This document shows positions 23,537 to 32,763 of a stretch of DNA of 64,000 nt, one piece after another. Made by a program: the position numbers and the translations under genes. Below the pieces are notes generated by a model. The model ran no database searches, had not been told where the DNA came from, and worked only from the letters and a program-made list of their open reading frames with translations. Each line of letters begins with the position of its first letter. The first letter of the stretch is position 1. The stretch is taken from contig JAEWMS010000040.1 in NCBI GenBank assembly GCA_023393115.1, positions 39,894 through 103,893 of the forward strand, written 5' to 3'. Source of the stretch: Bacillota bacterium. Its GTDB lineage: Bacteria > Bacillota > Clostridia > Acetivibrionales > DSM-1351.

Positions 23537-26044
23537 ATGAAAAAGATAAGCAAAGGAATTTTTACACTGTTCATAGCTGTAGTTATTAGTGTCATAGATA
23601 TTTTTTACAAGGGAACCGGGTTTTCTCAACTGATACTTGCTTTAGCAGCCTCATATGTGGTTTTCAATATGCCGGACATACCCGATAAACTTAAGGCAAT
23701 ACCTTACTCAAAGTTTGTTTTATTTATTTTGAATATTGGCTTATTGGCCTTAACCTTCAACAATAGGATTTTACTAGTCAATATGCTGATGTTATCTTAT
23801 ATAGTTTGGAGTGCGGTTACACCTTATTTATTGAAATATAAAGTATTCCTGCCTGTAACCTTCGTATTATGCTTTGTTTCGGTATACGCAGCCGCATACA
23901 TGAGCTTCAGTATACCTCTTTTCATAATTGTTTTTTATCCAATATATGCATTAGGTGCCATTACACATAAAAAGAACATAATTAAATCTGATAAAATATG
24001 GGTATTTGGTGTATTTAATCTGATAATTTCAGGAGTGCTTCTGGTTCTATTCATGTATAAATCCCTTGGACAAAACATACTTGGCAGCATCCTGTTTACT
24101 AATACTGTAAAGCTTGGGACAGTAACAGCTGTATACCTGCCGTTTCTGGCACTGTTTCTTGCGTGGTTTGCAGTCTCAGGCAATTTGATGTTTAATATGC
24201 TGTTATCAAAGTTTGAAAAGGGGAATTCTGTCTTTGATTTATCAGACTATTTCAAGCCGGTTTTCAACTTTATATCCTTTTTTGCAGTTATAGTTATAAC
24301 AACTTTTTTATGCGAATTTTCATTAAGGCAGAATATTAAAACAACAATTATGGATATTCTTGATCCGAATATCATGTTTAATATATTGGTATTAGGCGGT
24401 TTGTATCTAGGACTTATTTGTTTGGTCGGCAGGGGTATATCTAATGTTATTCTTGCAATTTTTACAATCTTTTTAACTGTTGCCAATTTCATTAAAATAA
24501 CTTATTTTGATGAACCGTTCTACCCCTGGGATGTGTACATGATAAAAAATCTGTTCGGGATCAGCAAGGAATACCTTAGTATACCTATTATAGTGGCATC
24601 AGTTCTTTTTTTGTCAGGGTTGATATTCCTGCTTATTAAGTTCAGAAAAAATGTGTTCAGATACCTGAAACCAAAATTCAACTTTATTTTATTGCCCTTC
24701 GCGCTTATATTGTTCCTTCTTAATGCCAATGTTTTAGCCGATTACAAGCTTTCAATCCAGGTCGGTGTTCAGAGATCCTGGTATATAGGTAAATCAGAAA
24801 TACTTGCCAATGGAATGTATGCTCAGAATTATTACTATCTGACCGATCTGGATAAATACTTGAACCCTAAGCCAGAAGGCTATAGTAAAGATACCATGCT
24901 GGATATCTCGGATAAGTATCAGCTTTCGGATAACAATGTAGTTACTGCTTCTGCTTCCAGCTCTCCTGTCAGCCCATTTCAAAAACCCAACGTAATAGTT
25001 ATAATGAGCGAAAGTTACTGGGATTTGACAAAATTAAACGGCATTACCTTCAGCAAGGATATTGCTGAAAATGTTCACAAGTATCAGAAAGGCCAGCTGG
25101 CGCCTCCCGCCATAGGTGGTGGTACCGCAAATACTGAATTTGAGGCACTAACTGGTATGTCTCTTTACTTCATGAGCCCGGGTATAATTGCCTACAACGC
25201 GTACCTGAGAACTGAAACACCAAGTGTGGCTTCGATTTTCAGAGATAACGGCTATAGTACTACAGCCATACATCCAAATGGAGGCTGGTTCTATAACAGA
25301 GATAAGGTATATAACTATTTCGGATTTGAGAAGTTCTACGACATTGAAAGCTTTGATATAGAGACCCAAACCAAAGGTCCCCATATCTCTGACTATGCTC
25401 TAGTGGATAAAATATTGGAAACCCTTAATTCCTCTGACAAGCCTTCGTTTATATTTACAGTATCAATGCAAAACCATGATCCTTTTAATGATAAATATAC
25501 AAGCTTCGATGTAAATGTAGAATCCGACCAATTAAATGCTTCCCAAAAGAATATAGTTAGCGGTTATGCTCAGGGACTTTACGATGCTGACCAGTCCCTC
25601 GGAAAACTTATTGAGGCTCTAGAGAAGAGTGACAAACCTACTTTGGTATATTTCTTTGGGGACCATGCCCCCAGATTGGGTTCTCTTGATGATTATTACA
25701 GTGTTTATAACAAGCTGGGTGTAAAGGAAGCTGTTAAGACTGAGCAGGAAATCGGTGAGTTGAAGTATTATACCACACCTTTAGCTACATGGTCGAACTT
25801 CCGTGATATGAGAAGCTTTTCAAGCGTTATTTCTCCATCTCATCTTTCCTATGAGATGCTAAAGGATGCCGGTGTGGATTACCCCAATTACCTTAACATA
25901 ATTCCGAAGTTGGAGACCAAATACCCTATAATGCACTTAAAGAATATGGAGCTTGTTAATCCAGAAGATGAACTTGTTAAAGACTATCGTCTTATTCAAT
26001 ATGATTTACTTTTCGGCAATAAGTACCTGAAAGACAGCAATTAG
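23537..26044 (+). CDS. LtaS-family membrane phosphoglycerol-transferase-like protein (835 aa)
   Basis: This is a membrane enzyme with an extracytoplasmic sulfatase-fold domain. Residues 1-410 hold about 12 hydrophobic segments, more than the five of classical LtaS. From about 480 the catalytic domain starts: NVIVIMSESYWDL (metal-ligand Glu), then GGGTANTEFEALTG with the nucleophile Thr, MQNHDPFND, and VYFFGDHAPRLG with the metal-binding Asp-His. Members transfer glycerol-phosphate from phosphatidylglycerol to lipoteichoic acid or to polysaccharides. The large membrane half suggests a different acceptor from that of LtaS. GGGAAG precedes the ATG. It is single-gene, closed by a terminator. Confidence 0.85.
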   Translation: MKKISKGIFTLFIAVVISVIDIFYKGTGFSQLILALAASYVVFNMPDIPDKLKAIPYSKFVLFILNIGLLALTFNNRILLVNMLMLSYIVWSAVTPYLLKYKVFLPVTFVLCFVSVYAAAYMSFSIPLFIIVFYPIYALGAITHKKNIIKSDKIWVFGVFNLIISGVLLVLFMYKSLGQNILGSILFTNTVKLGTVTAVYLPFLALFLAWFAVSGNLMFNMLLSKFEKGNSVFDLSDYFKPVFNFISFFAVIVITTFLCEFSLRQNIKTTIMDILDPNIMFNILVLGGLYLGLICLVGRGISNVILAIFTIFLTVANFIKITYFDEPFYPWDVYMIKNLFGISKEYLSIPIIVASVLFLSGLIFLLIKFRKNVFRYLKPKFNFILLPFALILFLLNANVLADYKLSIQVGVQRSWYIGKSEILANGMYAQNYYYLTDLDKYLNPKPEGYSKDTMLDISDKYQLSDNNVVTASASSSPVSPFQKPNVIVIMSESYWDLTKLNGITFSKDIAENVHKYQKGQLAPPAIGGGTANTEFEALTGMSLYFMSPGIIAYNAYLRTETPSVASIFRDNGYSTTAIHPNGGWFYNRDKVYNYFGFEKFYDIESFDIETQTKGPHISDYALVDKILETLNSSDKPSFIFTVSMQNHDPFNDKYTSFDVNVESDQLNASQKNIVSGYAQGLYDADQSLGKLIEALEKSDKPTLVYFFGDHAPRLGSLDDYYSVYNKLGVKEAVKTEQEIGELKYYTTPLATWSNFRDMRSFSSVISPSHLSYEMLKDAGVDYPNYLNIIPKLETKYPIMHLKNMELVNPEDELVKDYRLIQYDLLFGNKYLKDSN

Positions 26045-26067
26045 ACATTATAAATCAGCAAATAAGT

Positions 26068-26101
26068 ACCGGCTGGGTTTAATACTCATGCCGGTTTTTT
26101 T
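26068..26101 (+). terminator. Terminator of the LtaS-like gene
   Basis: ACCGGC and GCCGGT form the stem, followed by T7. It starts 24 bp after the stop codon. Confidence 0.85.
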
Positions 26102-26120
26102 CTAGCTTGATATTCTTATA

Positions 26121-26160
26121 TATGCCTAAGGATGCGTAGGTATGTCTAAGTATGCCTAAG
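26121..26160. repeat. Four tandem 10-bp repeats (TATGCCTAAG)
   Basis: Copies at 26121, 26131, 26141 and 26151 are in perfect register. The first and fourth are identical; the second and third differ by two or three bases. A partial fifth copy (GATGCTCAA) runs to the stop codon of the convergent arcA gene. Confidence 0.8.
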
Positions 26161-26165
26161 GATGC

Positions 26166-27389
26166 TCAAAAATTGTCTCTGATGAGAGGCATACTCATAC
26201 ATCTTGGCCCTCCTCGCCCTCTGGACAACTCATAGGAGTCAAACTCCAACACTTCTATTTTGTTTCTTCTGAGTGCTTCATTGGTTATGTGGTTCCGATT
26301 GTAGCAAACAACCTTACCGGGAGATATTGCCAGAGTATTGCTACCGTCGCTCCACTGCTCCCTGCTGGCTGCTATCCTGTCACCGTCACCGCATCTGATA
26401 AGGTTTACTGCTGACAGATTCAGGTACTCTTTTAATATTTCGGATAAATCTCTACGTTCATACTTAATGGATAACTGATTACTTGCTCCTCTGGTTAGGC
26501 TGTATACATCCAGTGGTTCTTCAATACCCGGATATATGGTAAACTGATCGAAGTCAACCATTGTAAAAACCGTGTCAAGATGCATATACGCCCTCTTCTT
26601 CGGAATATCAAATGCGAGAACCGTCTGAAAGCTTTCCTCCGAATCCAACAGCCTTTGGGCTACTCGTTCTACTGCTATGGGGCTCGTTCTGTCACTGACT
26701 CCTATTGCAACAACCTTATTAGAGAGTACAAGTATGTCCCCACCTTCAATTGGATGGGTTTTGTCCCTGTTATACCATCTTGGAACCATCCTGAACCTAG
26801 GATGGTAATTAAAAATATATTTCGCAAAAATAGTTTCCCTGTTTCTGGTTTCATTGGCCATTACATTTAATGAAATCCCCCTGCCTATGGACGCGAAGGG
26901 GTCTCTTTGAAAATACAGATTTGGAATTGGGTCCAACTGAAATGGATATGGATTCTTTATCATATCTCCAAGGGTTTTGGGTTTGATATGTCTTAATTCA
27001 TCATTTCTCAGTCCCGATATACATTTATTTATAAAGTCCCTGGGGCTTAACTGGCTGAAGTACTCTTTTATTGCTTCTTGGAGCCCTTCGGTAACAACCT
27101 TTCCCTCTATCATAAATTCCATCAAAAATTCTTCTCTCACCTTCGAATCCTCCAGGATATCAGCCATTAAATCGGTGAGATAAACCACCTCAACCCCTTC
27201 ATTTTTAAGAATTTGTGCGAATTGATCGTGCTCCCTTTGAGCCTGTTTCAAAAACACAATTTCATCAAACAAGAGTCTTCTTAAATAATCCGGAACTATA
27301 TTTTCAACTTCGGCACCGGGACGGTGAAGCAGTACCGCTCTTAGTTTTCCAATCTCATTATATACTGATATACCGGGGTTTAAAGACAT
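26166..27389 (-). CDS. arcA: Arginine deiminase (407 aa)
   Basis: The enzyme hydrolyses arginine to citrulline and ammonia. ATG at 27389 is chosen because TTGGAGG lies 6 bp upstream; an earlier in-frame ATG at 27422 has no ribosome site. Motifs: FQRDPF, EGGDILVL, the catalytic His region MHLDTVFTMVD, and the C-terminal nucleophile in GRGGPRCMSMPL (Cys about 397). Length is typical. No arcB, arcC or arginine/ornithine antiporter is adjacent, so a full ATP-yielding pathway would need genes elsewhere. It may act alone in acid tolerance or arginine turnover. Confidence 0.95.
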   Translation of the reverse strand: MSLNPGISVYNEIGKLRAVLLHRPGAEVENIVPDYLRRLLFDEIVFLKQAQREHDQFAQILKNEGVEVVYLTDLMADILEDSKVREEFLMEFMIEGKVVTEGLQEAIKEYFSQLSPRDFINKCISGLRNDELRHIKPKTLGDMIKNPYPFQLDPIPNLYFQRDPFASIGRGISLNVMANETRNRETIFAKYIFNYHPRFRMVPRWYNRDKTHPIEGGDILVLSNKVVAIGVSDRTSPIAVERVAQRLLDSEESFQTVLAFDIPKKRAYMHLDTVFTMVDFDQFTIYPGIEEPLDVYSLTRGASNQLSIKYERRDLSEILKEYLNLSAVNLIRCGDGDRIAASREQWSDGSNTLAISPGKVVCYNRNHITNEALRRNKIEVLEFDSYELSRGRGGPRCMSMPLIRDNF

Positions 27390-27661
27390 AATTTCCTCCA
27401 AGCCAAAAATGTGTTCAGTCATCTTTTTACATACATAATTATCATTTCTAGTTCTTATCTATAGTTCCCACATGACAGGACGTTATTCAGCTCTTCCAAT
27501 ATAATAAACCAATATATTAAAGCCAACGATATAATTAGACCCAATAAAATCAATTAATGTTTTTTTAGGATACTGAGGGACATAATAAAATCAACTTGTT
27601 TTTTTATTGATAAACCAAGTTTCTTTTAAGTTTATAATCAAATTAGCGGAGGATTTATTTT

Positions 27662-27931
27662 ATGAGTAGAATTGATAAAGCAATTGACCGTATTAAAATT
27701 TTGGAATGTCCGACCGGAGAGCTTGAAAACAGGGTCACTGGAATACTGGAGGAGTACGGAGTAGCAAATAAAAACCAGGTTAGCATTGCCAGAGTTAAGC
27801 TTCTTGATAATGACGAAGCACAGGCCTATAAAATGAAAATACCAGGAGAAAAACACTCCTTTATTATTATGGCCTCATCAGGATACGATGATTATGTGGC
27901 TAAAGTGGTGGATATACGGAGCAGGTCCTAG
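27662..27931 (+). CDS. Small hypothetical protein (89 aa)
   Basis: I do not recognise the family. GCGGAGG lies 8 bp before the ATG. The product is soluble with mixed charge. Residues 1-32 look helical (IDKAIDRIKILECPTGELENRVTGILEEYG) and the rest beta-rich. There is one Cys. It has a TATAAT-like element at 27633-27638 but no good -35. The frame is preferred to the 72-codon frame on the other strand, which lacks a ribosome site. Confidence 0.6.
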   Translation: MSRIDKAIDRIKILECPTGELENRVTGILEEYGVANKNQVSIARVKLLDNDEAQAYKMKIPGEKHSFIIMASSGYDDYVAKVVDIRSRS

Positions 27932-28124
27932 CGGCGCAGAATCCGTGAATAAAATAACGTATTAGTTAAATAATTATATGTATGTACTACTGACTCCAAG
28001 GGGCAGGTTAAAAGCAATATACCTATCCCTTGGCCAGTAAATATTATCGGAGTACCTTGTCTTTCCTAAATATTGCAGTGCAATGAGTATATTTTGAATG
28101 CCGGAAAGTCGGCGGTTAAAACAC

Positions 28125-28377
28125 TTACTTATGCTTTCCGGGAAAATTCTTTTCAAGAAAACCCATAACCTGATTGTGGTATTCTATATCCTGCTCAGGA
28201 TTATCAAAGTTTTCGGTTGGAAAATGGAAGTCTCCTTCCTTAACCCACGTAACAATGTTCCCTGAAGCATTGCTCAATTACAAGTACTTTTTTTACGCGA
28301 CTATGCTTCTTTCTAGGATTAATACTATTGTTTTTCTCAACCAGCCCGTCTGAACTAATAATTACTTGTTCTTTCAT
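28125..28377 (-). pseudogene. Small gene with a single frameshift (about 83 codons)
   Basis: From ATG 28377, with GGGAG upstream, the first frame encodes MKEQVIISSDGLVEKN and then KKHSRVKKVLVIEQ. It then derails. Near 28270 the reading continues in another frame as NASGNIVTWVKEGDFHFPTE, then NPEQDIEYHNQVMGFLEKNF, and stops at 28125. The two halves look like one protein broken by one frameshift. I do not know its function. Either a recent mutation or a sequencing slip explains it. Confidence 0.55.
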
Positions 28378-28454
28378 ATATGGTTCTCCCGTAATAATAA
28401 TTATGAATTCTTTCTCTCTACCTATATACGAAAAAAATTCCTAAAGGTCTTAAA

Positions 28455-29816
28455 TTACTCGCTTACCGCTTTAACCAACGATTTCTTTTCCCATTTTCCC
28501 TGCTTATATCGTATTACACTTGCAGCTGCAGTTATAACCCATGTTAATCCGGTAGTAGTCCATATGCTCCAAACTCCGATAGCGGGGATCAATGCCAGTC
28601 CGGTTGAAAATCCAACTCTTCCCACAACTTCCACTATGCCGTTTATCATTGAGTAGAATGCATCTCCGGTACCATTAAGCAGTCCTCTTGTAATATAAAT
28701 CATGCCCAGTGCAAAATACATTAAGCTGGTAATCTTAATTGCCCTGGCGCCAAGTTCAATAACCGGCTGCTCATTAACAAACATTTTCATTATGGCGTGT
28801 CCACCCAACTGAGCTGCAACAAGGGCTAGAGCACTAAAAATACCTATAGCCAGGATACTTTTGTAATATCCCCTTTTAACACGATCAATTTTATTTGCCC
28901 CCATATTCTGTCCTGAAAAAGTAGCTATGGCGGCACCTAATGAGTTAAAAGGCTGCTGTATCAACTGTTCTATTCTACTGGTAGCCGTAAATGCTGCCAC
29001 CGCCACCTCTCCAAAGCTATTGGCAACCCTTTGAAGTGCAATTAAGGATACAGCAATCATGGAGTTTTGCAGCGCTACCGGAATACCGATTTTAACACAT
29101 TTTACAATTATTGGCCAACTTATTTTCATATGTTCTTTGGTAAGTTTGAAATAATCATTATTCTTTAATGCGAAAACAATACAGCCCAATGCTGCAATTC
29201 CCTGAGAAATTACTGTTGCACTGGCGGCTCCCGCTACACCAAAGTCAAACTTAAGAATGAATAGTAAATCAAGACCGATATTAACTCCACTGGAGACAAT
29301 CAGGAAAAACAAGGGTGTTGTGGAATCCCCCAATGCCCGGAGTATACCTGATATAGCATTATAGGTTGCCACGGCTAACATACCGCCGGCAGAAATTCTT
29401 AAAAATCTAACAGACTCCTCCAGGATTTCAGGCGGGGTATTCATTGCCTTCAATATGGGTTGGGCAAGTGCTGAGGTCAATATGCTCATAACCAACCCTG
29501 AGGCTGCAATAACATATATTGAGTTTGCAATTGCATTTTTTACAGCAACATAGTTCTTAGCTCCGAAATACTGGGATATAATTATACTTATTCCAATGGA
29601 TAGCCCCAAACAGATAGAAAAAGCCAAAAAGTTAATGGAGCCTGTGGCACCAACAGCTGCCAGTTCATTAGCGCCCAGATACTTACCCACAATAATTGAA
29701 TTGATAATATTATAGGATTGCTGAAATACATTTCCAATAAGCATCGGCATTGAAAACTTCACCAAATGCTTAATTTCACTTCCTTCGGTCATGTCTTGTA
29801 CAAAGTTTATTGCCAT
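28455..29816 (-). CDS. MATE-family multidrug efflux transporter (453 aa)
   Basis: Twelve hydrophobic segments in two related halves, with MATE hallmarks: KHLVKFSMPMLIGNVFQQSYNIINSIIVGKYLG near the N-terminus and a matching second-half start (PIIVKCVKIGIPVALQNS). It exports cationic compounds using a Na+ or H+ gradient. ATG at 29816 is chosen because AGGGG lies upstream; an earlier in-frame ATG has none. The NorM/DinF subgroup cannot be separated by eye. No regulator is adjacent. Confidence 0.93.
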   Translation of the reverse strand: MAINFVQDMTEGSEIKHLVKFSMPMLIGNVFQQSYNIINSIIVGKYLGANELAAVGATGSINFLAFSICLGLSIGISIIISQYFGAKNYVAVKNAIANSIYVIAASGLVMSILTSALAQPILKAMNTPPEILEESVRFLRISAGGMLAVATYNAISGILRALGDSTTPLFFLIVSSGVNIGLDLLFILKFDFGVAGAASATVISQGIAALGCIVFALKNNDYFKLTKEHMKISWPIIVKCVKIGIPVALQNSMIAVSLIALQRVANSFGEVAVAAFTATSRIEQLIQQPFNSLGAAIATFSGQNMGANKIDRVKRGYYKSILAIGIFSALALVAAQLGGHAIMKMFVNEQPVIELGARAIKITSLMYFALGMIYITRGLLNGTGDAFYSMINGIVEVVGRVGFSTGLALIPAIGVWSIWTTTGLTWVITAAASVIRYKQGKWEKKSLVKAVSE

Positions 29817-29973
29817 TTTTTTACCCCTAACTATGTAGTATAATATCAAATATACTGTATATTATTTGAAAATTAAATGGACAAATTTAATCAGTTTATT
29901 TGTATATATGTTAAATTTTGACTCGGCTTTTGTTATTTGCCGAATATATGACCAACTACCCTTATATGAAAAC

Positions 29974-29993
29974 GACTTGGCATCAGCCAAGTC
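29974..29993 (-). terminator. Terminator at the end of the wal operon
   Basis: GACTTGGC and GCCAAGTC form a perfect 8-bp stem with an ATCA loop, 8 bp after the rlmH stop, followed by GTTTTC on the minus strand. Confidence 0.7.
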
Positions 29994-30000
29994 TTAATCC

Positions 30001-30480
30001 TCACTTATGGTATGTCTCATTCTTCATAATCTTAAATGCCCTATAGACCTGTTCAAGTAGAATTAATCTTGCCAGCTGATGAGGAAAAGTCATTTTTGAC
30101 AGGCATATCCTGTAATTGGCGGCTTTTATAAGACTTTGATCAAGTCCGAGAGAGCCCCCTATAATGAATGTTATATGTGAATTGCCGGTTAGCATTGTAT
30201 TCTCAAGTTTGACGGCAAAGCCCTCCGAAGTTACCTGTTCTCCTGCAAGGTCAAGCAATATAATGTAGCTGCCTTCTTTAATCTTTTTTAACAGCTTTTC
30301 AGCCTCCCGTGCCTTAACCTGCGCTTCCTGAGCCAGGCTTAGGCTATCAGGTGCCTGTTCATCATCCACTTCGATTATTTCAATATCTGCGAAGCGGGAT
30401 AGTCTCTTTGTGTACTCAGAAATCCCATCTTTCAGATAGCGTTCTTTCAGCTTGCCTACTGCTGTAATTGTTATCCTCAT
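30001..30480 (-). CDS. rlmH: 23S rRNA pseudouridine(1915)-N3-methyltransferase (159 aa)
   Basis: RlmH is a homodimeric SPOUT methyltransferase that modifies pseudouridine 1915 of 23S rRNA on the assembled ribosome. Length is exact for the family. Landmarks: VGKLKERYLKDG, YIILLDLAGEQVTSEGFA, the SAM-binding FIIGGSLGLDQSL, and the knot end FPHQLARLILLEQVYRAFKI. The start codon overlaps the walJ stop by one base (TAATG), so translation is coupled. It is the last gene of the wal operon, as in Bacillus. Confidence 0.97.
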   Translation of the reverse strand: MRITITAVGKLKERYLKDGISEYTKRLSRFADIEIIEVDDEQAPDSLSLAQEAQVKAREAEKLLKKIKEGSYIILLDLAGEQVTSEGFAVKLENTMLTGNSHITFIIGGSLGLDQSLIKAANYRICLSKMTFPHQLARLILLEQVYRAFKIMKNETYHK

Positions 30481-31271
30481 TACAAAATTTTTACCTTTCC
30501 TGCTCTGTCCCTGCTGGCCACTTCCAGTAGAACATCCTGGCCCACGGCTATTTTCTTTTCTGTAAGGGCATTAAAGGTTGTCTGATACGCAAGTTCAGGG
30601 AAATTGTTCTCATGGCTTAAGTGACCCAGTATAAAGTTCCTGCAGCCCTTTTCAGCCAGATAGGCAATCACCTTTGCCGCCATCTCATTTGACAAGTGCC
30701 CGTGGTCTCCCATTATTCTCTTTTTCAGAGGCCAAGGATAGGGGCCCACTCGCAACATTTCTACGTCGTGATTCGATTCAAGGAGCAGCAGGTCATTACC
30801 TTCTATATTTGCCAATAACTCTTTATTCATGTGGCCGATATCTGTAGCTGTAGTAATTCGTTTTCCCTCGGCAATAAAATTGTAGCCCACGGGCTCCACT
30901 GCATCATGTGGAATTGAAAAGGGCCTCACGCATATATCCCCGATTTCAAATTCTTCTCCGGTACAAAAACTTACCCTATTTTCAAGCTTAACAGGGCCCA
31001 AGCCGTATTCCATAGCACACCATGTGGCTTCATTGGCATATATCGGAATATTTTGTTTCCTGGATATTATCCCTGCTCCCCTTACGTGATCCACGTGCTC
31101 ATGGGAAATTAATATAGCGCTTAGCTCTGCCGGATTTTCTCCGATAGAGCTAAGCGCCTCCAATATTTTTTTTCCGCTTAAACCAGCGTCTATAAGAAGT
31201 TTTGTTTTTTCTGTCCCTATAAAAAGCGCATTTCCACTGCTTCCACTAAACAAACTGCAAAATTTCACCAT
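30480..31271 (-). CDS. walJ: WalJ/YycJ metallo-beta-lactamase-fold hydrolase (263 aa)
   Basis: A cytoplasmic MBL-fold protein with the metal motif SHEHVDHVRG (HxHxDH), the downstream HDAVEPVGY and GHLSHEN. The family accompanies WalRK and is thought to link cell-wall signalling with DNA or replication control; its substrate is uncertain. ATG at 31271 has GGAGG 8 bp upstream; an in-frame upstream ATG lacks one. It follows murA by 99 bp and overlaps rlmH by one base. Confidence 0.93.
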   Translation of the reverse strand: MVKFCSLFSGSSGNALFIGTEKTKLLIDAGLSGKKILEALSSIGENPAELSAILISHEHVDHVRGAGIISRKQNIPIYANEATWCAMEYGLGPVKLENRVSFCTGEEFEIGDICVRPFSIPHDAVEPVGYNFIAEGKRITTATDIGHMNKELLANIEGNDLLLLESNHDVEMLRVGPYPWPLKKRIMGDHGHLSNEMAAKVIAYLAEKGCRNFILGHLSHENNFPELAYQTTFNALTEKKIAVGQDVLLEVASRDRAGKVKIL

Positions 31272-31370
31272 TATATAATCCTCCATATATCCAACAGACA
31301 AGAATAAGTTGATATCAACAATTGTCCCATTGGACTCACATAGAGCAGTTAATACTTAAGTACATAAATC

Positions 31371-32636
31371 TCAGTCCTCTGTCGAAATCCTCGCTATGTC
31401 TGCTCCAAGAAAATTCAGCTTGTGAACAAAATTCTCATAGCCTCTGTCTATATATTTAATATTACTGATTTCCGTTTTTCCCTTGGCAACAAGTCCGGCA
31501 AGAACCATTGCAGCTCCAGCACGCAAATCGGTAGCCTTTACAGGAGCACCAGACAGGACTGCACCCCCGTCTATTACTGCGATTCTACCTTCTACCTTAA
31601 TCCTTGCACCCATTCGTTTAAACTCATCAACATATTGAAATCTGGAATCCCAGACACCCTCTGTTATGGTGCTAACACCCTCTGCCATGTTCAGCAGAAC
31701 TGTTATTTGAGGCTGAAGGTCGGTTGGGAAGCCAGGATATGGTAATGTCATAATATTGACATTTTTTACTTTGTTTCCGCCGATAACTCTTATAAAGTCT
31801 TCATCCTCTTTTACTGTCACACCCATTTCAATCAGCTTGGCAGTCAATGACTCCATATGTTTTGGAATAATGTTTTTTACTGTTACATCGCCTCTTGTTG
31901 CTGCTGCAGCAATCATAAAGGTACCTGCTTCGATCATATCCGGAATAATGGTGTGCGTTCCGCCGCCCTTCATATGATCAACGCCCTTTATCTTTATAAC
32001 GTCAGTTCCTGCACCCCTGATATTTGCTCCCATTGCATTGAGAAAATTAGCAACATCAACAACATGGGGTTCCTTGGCTGCATTTTCAATAACAGTCTGT
32101 CCATTGGCCTTTACAGCTGCCAACATAAGATTTATTGTAGCTCCTACACTCACAACATCCAGGTAAATCTGCGCACCTTTCAGCTGTGACGCATCAATCC
32201 TTACTATGCCGTGCTCTATAGCAACATGGGCACCCATGGCCTCAAAACCTTTAATATGCTGGTCAATGGGTCTGAACCCAAAATCACATCCCCCGGGAAG
32301 TGATACTTCTGCTTTCCCGAATCTGGCAATTAATGCTCCTAATAGATAATATGAAGCTCTCATACTTTTAACGAGCTCATAGGGTGCTTGCCAGCAATTT
32401 ACCTCTCGTGTGTCACAAATTACGGTATTGTCGTCTTCCTTAGTTATACTAGCGCCTAGTTTAGTGAGAATATCCAATAAAACTTTGACATCTTTTATAT
32501 CAGGAACATTTTCTATTCTGCTGATACCGTTTATTATTAACGCTGCGGGTAATACAGCAACTGCAGCATTCTTCGCTCCGCTAATGGTAACTTCTCCGTT
32601 CAGGGGACATGGCCCGTTAATTAAGAACTTATCCAA
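31371..32636 (-). CDS. murA: UDP-N-acetylglucosamine 1-carboxyvinyltransferase (421 aa)
   Basis: MurA transfers enolpyruvate from PEP to UDP-GlcNAc, the first committed step of peptidoglycan. The fosfomycin-target cysteine is present (LPGGCDFGFRP, Cys117), as is the N-terminal AKNAAV motif with its catalytic Lys. The start appears to be TTG with an AAAAGGG upstream. Its position between walI and walJ, inside the WalRK operon, places a wall-synthesis enzyme under the same transcript as the wall-sensing system. Confidence 0.95.
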   Translation of the reverse strand: MDKFLINGPCPLNGEVTISGAKNAAVAVLPAALIINGISRIENVPDIKDVKVLLDILTKLGASITKEDDNTVICDTREVNCWQAPYELVKSMRASYYLLGALIARFGKAEVSLPGGCDFGFRPIDQHIKGFEAMGAHVAIEHGIVRIDASQLKGAQIYLDVVSVGATINLMLAAVKANGQTVIENAAKEPHVVDVANFLNAMGANIRGAGTDVIKIKGVDHMKGGGTHTIIPDMIEAGTFMIAAAATRGDVTVKNIIPKHMESLTAKLIEMGVTVKEDEDFIRVIGGNKVKNVNIMTLPYPGFPTDLQPQITVLLNMAEGVSTITEGVWDSRFQYVDEFKRMGARIKVEGRIAVIDGGAVLSGAPVKATDLRAGAAMVLAGLVAKGKTEISNIKYIDRGYENFVHKLNFLGADIARISTED

Positions 32637-32763
32637 ACCCTTTTACACCAACCTTTTGTATAAACTGTAAATGTTTTGTTAAACATTACACACACGAGAA
32701 CATTATACCATTTAGTTATTAATTATTCCACTAAAAATAATGGTAAAAAAAATTTACCAATTC

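Noticed and set aside
27638..27856. A 72-codon minus-strand gene overlapping 27662-27931
   Set aside because: It has no Shine-Dalgarno and no recognisable features, while the plus-strand gene has a good one.
27974..28156. A 60-codon minus-strand gene downstream of the frameshifted gene
   Set aside because: It begins at a TTG inside the end of that gene, in a different frame, without a ribosome site. It may be a remnant, but I cannot support a call.
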